Shown piece by piece: positions 9,263 through 17,266 of a stretch of 64,000 nucleotides of DNA (its first letter is position 1; each line of letters opens with the position of its first letter). Both the position numbers and the translations under genes were made by a program. Under the pieces are notes generated by a model. That model searched no databases and was not told the origin of the DNA. It saw only the letters and a list, made by a program, of their open reading frames with translations. The DNA is from Anaerolineales bacterium (lineage in GTDB: Bacteria > Chloroflexota > Anaerolineae > Anaerolineales > Villigracilaceae): assembly GCA_030680795.1 (NCBI GenBank), contig JAUXUL010000008.1:28367-92366 (forward strand). The letters are read 5' to 3'.

Positions 9263-9775
9263 ATGAAGATCTCAGAAGCAATCCGCACCAAACGCGCCGT
9301 GAGAAAATTTTTAGATAAGTCATTACCCGATGATGTTGTGAAAACTATTTTGAATTCAGGGCGCAGGTCGCAGTCCTCAAAAAATAATCAAGCATGGCAA
9401 TTCATTGCGATACGAGATAAAGAAACATTAAAGGCATTATCGCAATGCGGCGAGTGGGCGGGACATATCGCAGGCGCGGCTTTGTGCATTGCCATCCTGA
9501 CACCCGATCCAAACGAAAAATTTCAGATCATGTTTGACGCAGGTCAGGCCGCAGCATTTATGCAGCTGGCCGCGTGGGAGCTGGGAGTCGGCTCATGCCC
9601 CGCATCCATTTATGAAGCAGAAAAGGCACGCGAGATTTTAGGCTTCCCCGCTGAATGGCATTTGCGGATCGCGCTGTCGTTTGGATACGCGTTGGATGAA
9701 GAAAAAATATCCGCCCCACCAAAAAAGGGCGGACGGATGTCACTGGATAAAGTGGTGCATTGGGACAAATGGTAA
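9263..9775 (+). CDS. Nitroreductase-family FMN oxidoreductase
   Basis: 170 residues, typical for single-domain nitroreductases. The N-terminal ISEAIRTKRAVRKFLDKSLP contains the FMN-phosphate-binding RxxR pattern, SSKNNQAWQFIAI the second flavin contact, and GQAAAFMQLAAWELGVGSC the conserved central helix. Such enzymes use NAD(P)H to reduce nitro compounds, quinones or flavins; the substrate is not predictable. GGAGGCAGGAG immediately upstream of the ATG is a strong ribosome site. The gene is divergent from the selA unit and is followed directly by a tandem repeat that begins inside its stop codon. Confidence 0.9.
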   Translation: MKISEAIRTKRAVRKFLDKSLPDDVVKTILNSGRRSQSSKNNQAWQFIAIRDKETLKALSQCGEWAGHIAGAALCIAILTPDPNEKFQIMFDAGQAAAFMQLAAWELGVGSCPASIYEAEKAREILGFPAEWHLRIALSFGYALDEEKISAPPKKGGRMSLDKVVHWDKW

Positions 9776-9827
9776 AATGCATTAACAAGCATTAACAAGT
9801 AAAATGCATTAACAAGCATTAACAAGT
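9774..9827. repeat. Two tandem copies of a 27-bp repeat
   Basis: The unit AAAATGC ATTAACAAGC ATTAACAAGT occurs twice without gap at 9774-9800 and 9801-9827. Each unit itself contains a doubled ATTAACAAG. The first copy begins within the TAA of the nitroreductase gene. Confidence 0.95.
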
Positions 9828-9863
9828 GAAGATCGAGCGGGGCTGAAGCCACCTGCTCAGTTC

Positions 9864-10073
9864 ATGGAAGCCCTTCGGGCTGGTGCGACGAGTCCATTTC
9901 ATGAAATTTCACGAACTGAGGCAGGAATTCATTCCGCCGAATCATACGCACAAGCTCGCGCCACATGCGGGCGCGAAGCGGTCAAGTCCGTGCTGAGGTT
10001 GTTTGATGAACTGGTCAAGTGTGATGATGAGGGGATGTTGAAAGGGGTGAGAGAGGTAATTGCGGGTTCTTGA
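9864..10073 (+). CDS. Doubtful small ORF overlapping an inverted repeat
   Basis: A 69-residue frame I do not recognise. Its first half is encoded by an imperfect inverted repeat (CTCAGTTC near 9856 and GAACTGAG near 9912), which makes a chance or decayed frame likely. The second half (AVKSVLRLFDELVKCDDEGM) reads like ordinary protein and could be the tail of a degraded gene. No good ribosome site precedes the ATG. Confidence 0.25.
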   Translation: MEALRAGATSPFHEISRTEAGIHSAESYAQARATCGREAVKSVLRLFDELVKCDDEGMLKGVREVIAGS

Positions 10074-10228
10074 CCCCCTTCCCGTCCTTCCCCCATTCAA
10101 AACCATGAATGGGGGAAGGGGAATGTGCTGTACCTATAAAAATTTTAATTTCTTCACATCATGAGATTTATTCTCCCCCAATTGTGATCTTCAATTGGGG
10201 GAGGTGTCCGAAGGACGGAGGGGGTCTC
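10072..10228. mobile_element. MITE-like element with inverted ends, next to a DUF559 gene
   Basis: The left end reads GACCCCCTTCCCGTCCTTC and the right end is its inverted near-copy (GGACGGAGGGGGTC). Inside lie two hairpins, one at about 10090-10124 (CCCCCATTC/GAATGGGGG) and one at about 10173-10203 (CTCCCCCAATTG/CAATTGGGGGAG). It contains no gene. The right end runs directly into the DUF559 gene at 10230. A repeat of this kind next to DUF559 genes is something I recall from other genomes. Confidence 0.6.
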
Positions 10229-10229
10229 A

Positions 10230-10586
10230 TTGCATAAACGCATCACGCCAAAATTCTTCGGGCGAGCGAAACAACTTCATAGCGAAATGACACCTGCCGA
10301 AGCCAAGCTCTGGGCGCATCTGCGTGCGCATCGAATGGGAGATGTCCACTTTAGAAATCAACATGCCATTGGCAACTACATTGTAGATTTCTGTGCACCG
10401 CGCAAGAAACTCATCATTGAACTGGATGGAAGTCAACATCTTGAACAGAAAGAATATGATAAGGAAAGAAGTGTTTTTCTAAAATCTAAAGGCTATCAAA
10501 TCCTACGCTTCTGGAACAAAGAAGTGCTGAACAATACGGATTCGGTCTTAACTGTGATTTGGGATACCTTGAAAGAAGAAAACTAG
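10230..10586 (+). CDS. DUF559 endonuclease-like protein
   Basis: 118 residues covering one DUF559 domain: SEMTPAEAKLWAHLR at the N-terminus, then FRNQHAIGNYIVDFC, KKLIIELDGSQH and LKSKGYQILRFWNKEV. The D, E and downstream charged residues fit the PD-(D/E)XK/Vsr-like nuclease fold assigned to this family. No cellular role is established. The start lies at the edge of the MITE-like element (10072-10228), so the two may move together. The ATG has no clear Shine-Dalgarno sequence. The downstream acyl-CoA synthetase gene starts 22 bases later. Confidence 0.9.
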   Translation: MHKRITPKFFGRAKQLHSEMTPAEAKLWAHLRAHRMGDVHFRNQHAIGNYIVDFCAPRKKLIIELDGSQHLEQKEYDKERSVFLKSKGYQILRFWNKEVLNNTDSVLTVIWDTLKEEN

Positions 10587-10608
10587 GCGAATAGGCAGAT
10601 ATAACTAC

Positions 10609-12702
10609 ATGGACTCATCTCTCACTCCCTTCTTCCGCCCTCGCGGCGTCGTCGTTGTCGGCGCATCAACGTCACCTGAAAAACTTGGTTATGGCGTCGC
10701 GCGCAACCTCATCGCCAGCGGATATCAAGGCGCGATCCATTTTGTCAGCCAGAAAAGCGGCGAGTTGTTCGAGCGTCCGTTATATACAAACTTGAGCGAC
10801 GTGCCCGATCCCGTAGACCTTGCAATCATCATCGTGCCGACCCAGTCCACACCGCAGACAATTGAAGATTGTGGGAAGCGTGGCATCAAAGCCGCGGTCA
10901 TTGTCTCATCTGGATTTCGCGAAGTGGGCGCGCAGGGCGCGGCGCTTGAACTGCTGTGCGTTGAAGTTGCGCGCAGCCATGGCGTCCGCTTGCTTGGGCC
11001 AAATTGCATCGGCACGCTCGATACGCATCTCCCGCTCGATACGACATTTCTCCAGCCGCCCATGCCCGAACAGGGCGGCATCGCTTTTGTCTCGCACTCA
11101 GGCGCATTCTGCGCGGCGATCATTGATTGGGCGCGCGGGCAGGGTTTCGGTTTTTCGCAGATCGTCAGCCTCGGCAATCAGGCGGATGTCAACGAGACGG
11201 ATATGCTGCCCGAAGTTGCGAAGGATGAGCACACGCGCGTCATCGTGCTTTATATGGAAAGCGTTTCGGATGGGGTCCATTTCGTGCAGGCGGCGCGCGA
11301 GGTCACAAAACATAAACCTGTCATTGCGTTGAAAGTCGGTCGCTCCGAATCGGGACAAAAAGCCGCGGCATCCCACACGGGCGCGCTGGCTGGCTCCGAG
11401 GTGGCATTCGACGTGGCTTTTGCGAAGGCTGGCGTTTTTCGCGCCGACACCGCCGAACAGATGTTTGACTGGGCGCGGGCGTTGGAGAATTGTCCACTGC
11501 CTCGCGGAAAAAACATGGCAATATTAACCAACGCAGGCGGACCTGGCGTCATCGCCGCCGATTCACTCGCAATGAACGGTCTGCTTCTCGCCAAATTGAA
11601 TGAGTTTACACTGAAAGCATTATCTTCCTACCTGCCCCCCTCTGCCAGTGTCCACAACCCAGTAGATATGCTCGCCTCCGCATCGCCTGAGGCATACGCA
11701 ACCTGCCTGAAAATTTTGCTCGAAGATGAAAACGTGAACGGCGTGATGGTGATACTCCCTCCGCCGCCGATGTTCAAAACAGAAGAAGTCGCAGAGAAAT
11801 TGATTGAGATCATCTCTGCGCAAGCCGCCGTCCTCGGCGGCGGGGACGCCGCATTGAGCAGAGGGAAACCCGTTGCGATTGCGTTGATGGGATCTACGCT
11901 TGTTGAAGAAGCCAGAAAAATGTTTCAACGTTCAAACGTTCCAACGTACCCATTTCCCGAAAGAGCGGCATCGGCTTTGGGCGCTTTGGCAAAACGTGCA
12001 GAATATCTTGAAAGAAAACAGACCCTAAAGGTCTCAGAGACCTTAAAGGTCTCGGAACCAAAAGATAATAGTGTTGAACAGCTCCTCACTGCTTATGGAA
12101 TCCAAACCACTCCAATCAAACTCGCTCGCAATGCAGACGAAGCAGCGTTCATTGCAAACGAACTCGGCTTCCCTGTTGTGATGAAGATCGCGTCACCTGA
12201 TATTTTGCATAAGTCGGATGTGGGCGGTGTGTTGCTCAACATCAAAGATATGCTCTCTCTCCAGAATGGCTACGCGCAAATGATGAAACACATCAAATCT
12301 TTGAAGCCTGATGCAAGGATCGAAGGTGTGCATGTGCAGCGTCAAATCCCTGAGGGGCAGGAAGTCATCATCGGCGCGGTGCGAGATCCGCTGTTTGGCG
12401 CATTGATGATGTTCGGCTCAGGCGGCATCGAGGTGGAAGGACTCAAGGATGTAGCGTTTGCCCTAGCACCGCTGAATCAGGCTGAGGCGCGGGAAATGAT
12501 CCGTAAAACATGGGCTGGGAGAAAGTTAAAAGGCTTCCGCAGCATCCCGCCCGTTGACGAGGAGTCTGTCATTGATGTATTGATCAAATTATCCTGCCTC
12601 GCCTATGAACACCCCGAAGTGGAAGAGATCGAGATTAATCCGTTGCGGGTGTTGAGCAGGGGCGTGGTGGCTGTGGATGTGAGAATGAAATCTGTTGTGT
12701 AG
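10609..12702 (+). CDS. ADP-forming acyl-CoA (acetate-CoA) synthetase, fused alpha-beta form
   Basis: 697 residues. Domains in order: CoA-binding Rossmann domain (about 1-130, VVVGASTSPEKLGYGV), succinyl-CoA ligase-like domains (to about 460) with the phospho-histidine in SHTGALAGS near residue 256, then an ATP-grasp domain (about 490-697, GFPVVMKIASPDILHKSDVGGV). The reaction is acyl-CoA + ADP + Pi to acid + CoA + ATP, typical of fermentative energy conservation. The linker near 437-482 contains two repeat-derived segments: RSNVPTYPF, from AACGTTCAAACGTTCC-type DNA, and TLKVSETLKVSE, from a palindromic AGACCTTAAAGGTCT repeat. They sit between domains and probably do not affect catalysis. Confidence 0.92.
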   Translation: MDSSLTPFFRPRGVVVVGASTSPEKLGYGVARNLIASGYQGAIHFVSQKSGELFERPLYTNLSDVPDPVDLAIIIVPTQSTPQTIEDCGKRGIKAAVIVSSGFREVGAQGAALELLCVEVARSHGVRLLGPNCIGTLDTHLPLDTTFLQPPMPEQGGIAFVSHSGAFCAAIIDWARGQGFGFSQIVSLGNQADVNETDMLPEVAKDEHTRVIVLYMESVSDGVHFVQAAREVTKHKPVIALKVGRSESGQKAAASHTGALAGSEVAFDVAFAKAGVFRADTAEQMFDWARALENCPLPRGKNMAILTNAGGPGVIAADSLAMNGLLLAKLNEFTLKALSSYLPPSASVHNPVDMLASASPEAYATCLKILLEDENVNGVMVILPPPPMFKTEEVAEKLIEIISAQAAVLGGGDAALSRGKPVAIALMGSTLVEEARKMFQRSNVPTYPFPERAASALGALAKRAEYLERKQTLKVSETLKVSEPKDNSVEQLLTAYGIQTTPIKLARNADEAAFIANELGFPVVMKIASPDILHKSDVGGVLLNIKDMLSLQNGYAQMMKHIKSLKPDARIEGVHVQRQIPEGQEVIIGAVRDPLFGALMMFGSGGIEVEGLKDVAFALAPLNQAEAREMIRKTWAGRKLKGFRSIPPVDEESVIDVLIKLSCLAYEHPEVEEIEINPLRVLSRGVVAVDVRMKSVV

Positions 12703-12723
12703 CTCGAAGAAATGTTGTATAGT
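12695..12723 (+). promoter_or_regulatory. Sigma-70-type promoter for the dodecin gene
   Basis: TTGTGT at 12695-12700, a 17-bp spacer and TATAGT at 12718-12723, ending 36 bases before the dodecin ATG. The -35 box overlaps the end of the acyl-CoA synthetase gene. Confidence 0.6.
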
Positions 12724-12759
12724 ATTTAAGCAATCTTAAATTCAAAAAGGAGAATTACC

Positions 12760-12972
12760 ATGGCAGACAATGTTTATAAAGTGATCGAGTTGATCGGCAC
12801 GAGTACGGAGTCATGGGAGAAGGCCGCGGCCGCGGCAGTGGAACGCGCGTCGCAATCCCTGCGGGATCTGCGCGTGGCTGAAGTCGTTGAATTGGATATG
12901 GTTCTGGATGATGGCAAGATCACGGCTTATCGTGCCAAGATCAAGGTCTCATTTAAATACGAAGGCGGATAA
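12760..12972 (+). CDS. Dodecin-family flavin-binding protein
   Basis: 70 residues, the usual size. MADNVYKVIELIGTSTESWEKA, ASQSLRDLRVAEVVELDM and YRAKIKVSFKYEG follow the dodecin beta-alpha-beta-beta pattern. Dodecins form hollow dodecamers that bind riboflavin, FMN or lumichrome pairs and are thought to store or buffer flavins. AAAAAGGAGAATTACC before the ATG is an excellent ribosome site, and a clear promoter precedes it, so this is a single-gene unit. The flavin-dependent nitroreductase is 3 kb upstream, but no direct link is visible. Confidence 0.92.
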   Translation: MADNVYKVIELIGTSTESWEKAAAAAVERASQSLRDLRVAEVVELDMVLDDGKITAYRAKIKVSFKYEGG

Positions 12973-13040
12973 CTCTACATACATTACGGGGGCAAGAATA
13001 ATCACTCTCTCTCAAATTACACCCACGAGGCGCAATACGG

Positions 13041-13046
13041 TAAAAT
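13041..13046 (+). promoter_or_regulatory. -10 box for leaderless serine hydrolase transcript
   Basis: TAAAAT ends 8 nt before the ATG at 13055, the same arrangement as at 9180, 42644 and 57146. A weak TTACAC lies 18 bases upstream. Confidence 0.45.
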
Positions 13047-13054
13047 TGCGGCCG

Positions 13055-13873
13055 ATGTTTCAACTCGAATCTTTTATCTCGCAATTCAAAGACATATCAG
13101 TATCCATAGCGGTGTATGACCTGCAAACGCAAAAGGAACTTCTCATCCACGCCGATGAGATCATGCACCCTGCCAGCACGATGAAAGTACCAGTGATGAT
13201 GGAAGTGTTCCGTCAGGCGCATGAAGGTTTGCTTTCGTTTGATGAGCATTTGAAAATTTTCAATTCGTTCAAAAGCCTCGTGGATGAAAGCGGTTTCTCG
13301 CTTGAAGTTGCCGATGATTCAGAAACGACTTTGTACAAGCGCATTGGAGAAACAGAAAGCATCCGTGAATTAATGCGTTTGATGATCGTGCTTAGCAGTA
13401 ACCTCGCCACCAACCTGTTAATCGAAAAAGTTGGTGCTGCGCGCGTGAATGCTTTTATTAAAGAACTTGGCATTCGAGACATGACGGTCATTCGCGGATT
13501 GGAAGACAAAAAAGCATTTCAACTGAATCTCAATAATTCAGCCAGCGCTCGCAGCTCAACAACCATGATGCGCTTGATCACGGAAGGAAAAGTTGTTTCA
13601 AAAGAAGCCTGCGATAAAATGATCCAGATAATGCTCGGTCAGGAATTCAACGAAAGCATTCCTGCGTTACTGCCTGGCTCGGTTAAAGTGGCGCACAAAA
13701 CTGGTTGGACGGGTTCATTCTTTCACGACACAGGCATTGTCTTTCCGCATCCGCAGGACCGCAAGCCATACGCCATCTCGCTTTTTACGCACGGATTCCC
13801 CGAAGATAACGAAAACGAAGCGCACGCCTGCATGGCGCAAATCTCAAAAATCATCTACGAAGAATTGATATGA
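13055..13873 (+). CDS. Class A beta-lactamase-like serine hydrolase
   Basis: 272 residues from the ATG at 13055. It shows the three penicillin-binding/beta-lactamase motifs in order: SxxK in HPASTMKVPVMM near residue 41, an SxN-type SSNLATNLLIEKVG, and KTG in AHKTGWTGSFFHD. No signal peptide is evident, and the frame lacks the usual N-terminal extension, so it is probably cytoplasmic or non-classically exported. Activity could be beta-lactamase, peptidase or esterase; the sequence does not decide. The -10 box 8 nt upstream suggests leaderless translation. Its stop overlaps the ATG of the MOSC gene (ATGA at 13870-13873). Confidence 0.85.
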   Translation: MFQLESFISQFKDISVSIAVYDLQTQKELLIHADEIMHPASTMKVPVMMEVFRQAHEGLLSFDEHLKIFNSFKSLVDESGFSLEVADDSETTLYKRIGETESIRELMRLMIVLSSNLATNLLIEKVGAARVNAFIKELGIRDMTVIRGLEDKKAFQLNLNNSASARSSTTMMRLITEGKVVSKEACDKMIQIMLGQEFNESIPALLPGSVKVAHKTGWTGSFFHDTGIVFPHPQDRKPYAISLFTHGFPEDNENEAHACMAQISKIIYEELI

Positions 13874-14667
13874 TCACAATATCCTCCCTCACATACTATC
13901 CCATCAAAGCCTGCCGCGGATTCGATGTTCAAACATCCAACGTCCAACGCATGGGTCTTGAGCACGACCGCCGCATGATGGCCGTCACGCCCGAAGGTGA
14001 ATTTCTCACCCAACGCGAATATCCAAAACTTGCGCTCATCACCCCCGCGTTGAAAAACGATTCGGTTACGCTCTCCGCGCCTAATTTTAATTCGATCCAA
14101 TTTGGGATTCAAAAATCAGGCACGCCCACGCCTGTCAATATTTGGAAAAGCAAAGGCGTCAGCGCCATTGATCAGGGCGATGAAGCCGCGGGATGGTTTT
14201 CTGATTGGCTCGGCAGATCGGTTCGCCTCGTGCATATCGCTGATGGAATTCAACGCATACTCAACCCAGGTTATGCCGTCAACGCAGATGACCACACTGG
14301 ATTCGCAGACGACTACCCGATCCTGATCATTTCAGAAGAATCGCTTCAAGACCTAAACTCGAAGCTGGATAATCCATTACCAATGAATCGATTCCGCCCA
14401 AACATTATCCTGAAAAATTGTGAACCCTTCGCAGAAGACACATGGAAGCGCGTCAGGATCGGTGAGATTGAAATGGGCCTCGTCAAACCGTGTGCGCGTT
14501 GCGTAGTGACGACGATTGACAAAGAAACCCTTGAGCAAAACAAAGAGCCGCTTAAGACATTAAGCACCTATCGCAAGCAAAAAGGCGGAGCGATGTTTGG
14601 CATGAACGTCATTCCACTGAATGAAGGTGAAATCAAAGTTGGCATGAGCGTGGAGATTATCAGATGA
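13870..14667 (+). CDS. MOSC-domain protein with MOSC N-terminal barrel
   Basis: 265 residues. The N-terminal beta-barrel (YYPIKACRGFDVQ, GLEHDRRMMAVTPEGEFLTQRE) is followed by the MOSC domain with the cysteine segment KPCARCVVTTID. The family includes the molybdenum-cofactor-binding mARC and YcbX-type N-hydroxylamine reductases, in which the conserved Cys binds Mo. No ferredoxin domain is fused, so an external electron donor would be needed. It is translationally coupled to the serine hydrolase upstream. Confidence 0.88.
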   Translation: MITISSLTYYPIKACRGFDVQTSNVQRMGLEHDRRMMAVTPEGEFLTQREYPKLALITPALKNDSVTLSAPNFNSIQFGIQKSGTPTPVNIWKSKGVSAIDQGDEAAGWFSDWLGRSVRLVHIADGIQRILNPGYAVNADDHTGFADDYPILIISEESLQDLNSKLDNPLPMNRFRPNIILKNCEPFAEDTWKRVRIGEIEMGLVKPCARCVVTTIDKETLEQNKEPLKTLSTYRKQKGGAMFGMNVIPLNEGEIKVGMSVEIIR

Positions 14668-14687
14668 CAGTCACTTTAAGGTAAACT

Positions 14688-14936
14688 ATGGAAAGAATTA
14701 TTATTGATATCCTCGGCTGGGCTGGAACGATACTTTTTCTCATTGCCTATGGATTGGTCTCCTCGAAAAAAGTGGAGGGCGATTCGTGGTGGTACCAAGG
14801 ATTAAATATCGTCGCAGGGACTTTGCTCATCATCAACACTTTTTATTTGCGGGCGTATCCATCCGCAGGCTTGAACATCGCCTGGGTTGGAATTGCAGTG
14901 CTGACATTGGGACGCAAAGTTTGGATGAAGAACTAA
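14688..14936 (+). CDS. Small CBU_0592-like membrane protein
   Basis: 82 residues with three hydrophobic segments (IIIDILGWAGTILFLIAYGL, GLNIVAGTLLIINTFYL, NIAWVGIAVLTLG). Its overall look resembles the CBU_0592 family of small bacterial membrane proteins, whose function is unknown. It lies 20 bases after the MOSC gene on the same strand and is probably the last gene of that operon. Downstream (14940-15033) is a short repeat containing CTGAGTCTGTCGAAGTGT. Confidence 0.75.
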   Translation: MERIIIDILGWAGTILFLIAYGLVSSKKVEGDSWWYQGLNIVAGTLLIINTFYLRAYPSAGLNIAWVGIAVLTLGRKVWMKN

Positions 14937-14973
14937 CTATAAAAAGAAACTCGGTGGTCGAGTGGTCCCGAGC

Positions 14974-14996
14974 AGTATACTGAGTCTGTCGAAGTG
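14974..14996. repeat. Extragenic CTGAGCCTGTCGAAGTG-type repeat
   Basis: ATACTGAGTCTGTCGAAGTG closely matches CTGAGCCTGCCGAAGTG at 44300-44317 and TGAGCCTGTCGAAACC near 47524. The copies lie in three separate intergenic regions. Confidence 0.6.
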
Positions 14997-15033
14997 TATT
15001 TTCCGAAGAACGTATGGAGTCAATCAGATTTAT

Positions 15034-16002
15034 TTATAAAAGAGAATTTGAGTATTTATCCGCAAACAAAGCGGGTTGACCACCTGTATGCCAGAATAAT
15101 ACGGTTTCATCCTTCGTGAAGAATCCCTTGCGGATCAGATCAATCATCCCAGCAGCGGCGCGGCCTGTGTAGACGGGGTCGAGCAACAAGCCTTCCTTGT
15201 TGGCAAATAGATGAATTGCTTCCCGCTCCCCTGCCCCAAAGACCCCATAACCCGCCTGACAATAATCTTCATTTGCAAGGACATCATCACGCGTGAAATT
15301 GATTCTTTCACCAAGTTTTTCACTGGCTTGTGAAGCCAATTCAGAAACATGGGATTTTAATTTCTCTTCGGGCTCGTCAATGCTAATTCCCAACACCTTG
15401 CCTTTGAAAGCAAACATACGTTGACCCAGGACAAGTCCCGCGTGCGTGCCGCCTGAGGATGTGCCGAAGACGATCCAATCCACTTTCATGTTTTGATTCA
15501 TAAATTCTTCCATAGCGAATATATATCCCAGCGAGCCCGTTGGGCTTGATCCGCCGTAGGGTACCAGATAGGGTTTCCTTCCCGCCGCAACGGCATTATC
15601 AAAAGTTTCCTGCAAAATGCGGTCGCGGTCTTTGCGGTCTGCCACGGTAATTATTTCCGCGCCGAAGAGTTGGTCAAGTAGAAAGTTTGCGGATGCTTGT
15701 TTCGGTTTCTCGCCTGTTAGGACGAGCGTGCAATCAAAGCCAAATCGCGCCGCGGCGGCGACTGTCTGGCGGCAATGATTCGATTGAATCGCGCCCGCAG
15801 AGATAAGCGTCTTCGCGCCCTGCTCGCGCGCTTCCGCTACAAGGAATTCCAACTTGCGGGTTTTATTCCCCCCGAAGGCAAGCCCTGTCTGGTCATCGCG
15901 TTTGATGAGGATGCGAGGCCCGCTAAGGGCTTCGGTCAGGCGCGGCAGTTCTTCAATTGGGGTTGGCAGATGGGCGAAATGTAATCGGGCATTTGCTTTC
16001 AT
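15034..16002 (-). CDS. PLP-dependent D-cysteine desulfhydrase/ACC deaminase family protein
   Basis: 322 residues from the ATG at 16002, chosen because TTAAGGAGGTGTGCC precedes it; a longer frame upstream reads through a repeat and is unlikely to be translated. The PLP lysine is in GGNKTRKLEFL, with SAGAIQSNHCRQTVAAAARFG and GGSSPTGSLGY as further PLP contacts, and GGQPALFAD near the C-terminus. Family members degrade D-cysteine to pyruvate, H2S and ammonia, or deaminate 1-aminocyclopropane-1-carboxylate. The residue set looks closer to D-cysteine desulfhydrase, but this is a weak call. Confidence 0.85.
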   Translation of the reverse strand: MKANARLHFAHLPTPIEELPRLTEALSGPRILIKRDDQTGLAFGGNKTRKLEFLVAEAREQGAKTLISAGAIQSNHCRQTVAAAARFGFDCTLVLTGEKPKQASANFLLDQLFGAEIITVADRKDRDRILQETFDNAVAAGRKPYLVPYGGSSPTGSLGYIFAMEEFMNQNMKVDWIVFGTSSGGTHAGLVLGQRMFAFKGKVLGISIDEPEEKLKSHVSELASQASEKLGERINFTRDDVLANEDYCQAGYGVFGAGEREAIHLFANKEGLLLDPVYTGRAAAGMIDLIRKGFFTKDETVLFWHTGGQPALFADKYSNSLL

Positions 16003-16017
16003 GGCACACCTCCTTAA

Positions 16018-16100
16018 TTTTCGTGATCCGTAATCCGTGATCCGTAAGAAGCCTCCCAGCGTAATCACAATTACGAATTACGCAACACGGATTACGCACT
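16018..16100. repeat. CGTAATCCGTGATCCGTAA-type extragenic repeat
   Basis: GTGATCCGTAATCCGTGATC and inverted ATTACGAATTACG/GGATTACGC units form an imperfect hairpin. The same sequence family occurs at 54726-54777 and near 45862-45880. Confidence 0.7.
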
Positions 16101-17261
16101 TAATCCCTGCTTCGTCTTTTGTTTCCCGCGTAACCGCATCATATCCAACACACGCGGCATGACTTCGGTGTATAGTTTATACCAGAGTTTATTTGGAACA
16201 AAATCATATGCGCCGAGAGTCCGTACCACTTCACCGCCCAAACCTTCCTTGAAGCGGTAGACCCCCCACATCGAGTCGCTTTCGTCAAAGGTCTCAGGCG
16301 CGCCCCACAGGTCATAGGCGCTGCAGCCATTTGCTTTTGCACGCTTCATGGCTTCCCATTGCAAAAGATAGGTCGGCATCTTTTCACGATTAAGAATGCG
16401 TGACATGCCATACACATAATACGCACGCCCAGCAAACATATACAGGAAAATCGCAGCCACAGGTTCGCCGTCCACTTCGGCGATTAATGGGACGCAGGCT
16501 GGAAGGTTTGAAAGTTTCCAAGTTTCAAGGTTGGACATAAACAATTTCCAAACGCCCATGTAATAATTTTCATCGCGGATCACAAAACCGTCACGCACCG
16601 AGGTTTCGGCATACATTTTATAGAGCATGGGCAGATCGTCAACTGTGCCAGCGCGCACGCCCACGCCTTTTTTCTCTGCGAGGCGGATGTTGTAGCGCGT
16701 CTTCGGTTTCATGCGCATGAGGATCTCATCCTCGGTTGCAATCAAGTCAACGAGGACTGTATTCCTAAATTGGATCTGATCCGACGAATAGACCCAACCC
16801 CTGCGCTTCAAATCGGACCTCACAGTCTGCCCGTTGTTTTCTGTGACGTCTCCCTCGCTGTGAGAGACTCCGCGTCCCAACACCACATCGGGGTCAATTT
16901 TTAGGAGGATGGCGCCCTGTTTTTTAGCGAACGATTGTAGGTCATTCAGCACACGAGTCCGCAAGGCTGTGTCCTTCCAATCCAATAGCGGACCTTTCGG
17001 CGTATAGAGAATGGACAGCCGAGCGGCGAATCCGCGGCTGATGATTTGCTTCTTGAGCACGAGGCACGCAGCCTGACAGTTTTCAGTTTTCAGTGACCAG
17101 TTGTCAGTGGTTTGAGAAATGTGAAATTTTCCGTCATCCGTCCAGATGGCGTAGAACGGAGTCCAACCGTACTTCGCCTTAACCTGTTCCCACTCATAGG
17201 TTTGGAGGAAGTGCGGGTTGGGTAAGTTTGAAATAATTGAATTCCAAACAGATGAGCTCAT
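16092..17261 (-). CDS. FemAB-family aminoacyltransferase (first of two)
   Basis: 389 residues from the ATG at 17261; a TTG at 17282 is the alternative. It has the double GNAT fold of FemX/FemA/FemB: PNPHFLQTYEWEQVKAKYGW, MKPKTRYNIRLAEKKGVGVR, YYVYGMS, MPTYLLQWEAMKRAKANGC and YDLWGAPE. These enzymes add amino acids from aminoacyl-tRNA to peptidoglycan precursors, or act on other cell-surface acceptors. Two in-frame segments are encoded by repeat DNA: LETWKLSNLP (16501-16534) and TDNWSLKTENCQ (17073-17110). The TAA of the upstream FRG gene lies just 5 bases before the start. Confidence 0.88.
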   Translation of the reverse strand: MSSSVWNSIISNLPNPHFLQTYEWEQVKAKYGWTPFYAIWTDDGKFHISQTTDNWSLKTENCQAACLVLKKQIISRGFAARLSILYTPKGPLLDWKDTALRTRVLNDLQSFAKKQGAILLKIDPDVVLGRGVSHSEGDVTENNGQTVRSDLKRRGWVYSSDQIQFRNTVLVDLIATEDEILMRMKPKTRYNIRLAEKKGVGVRAGTVDDLPMLYKMYAETSVRDGFVIRDENYYMGVWKLFMSNLETWKLSNLPACVPLIAEVDGEPVAAIFLYMFAGRAYYVYGMSRILNREKMPTYLLQWEAMKRAKANGCSAYDLWGAPETFDESDSMWGVYRFKEGLGGEVVRTLGAYDFVPNKLWYKLYTEVMPRVLDMMRLRGKQKTKQGLSA

Positions 17262-17266
17262 TATAG

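Noticed and set aside
9850..10230. CRISPR or attachment-site structure
   Set aside because: The repeats are two tandem units and isolated hairpins without regular spacers, cas genes or an integrase.
12887..13054. N-terminal extension of the serine hydrolase overlapping dodecin
   Set aside because: It is an out-of-frame shadow of the dodecin gene; the -10 box at 13041 supports ATG 13055.
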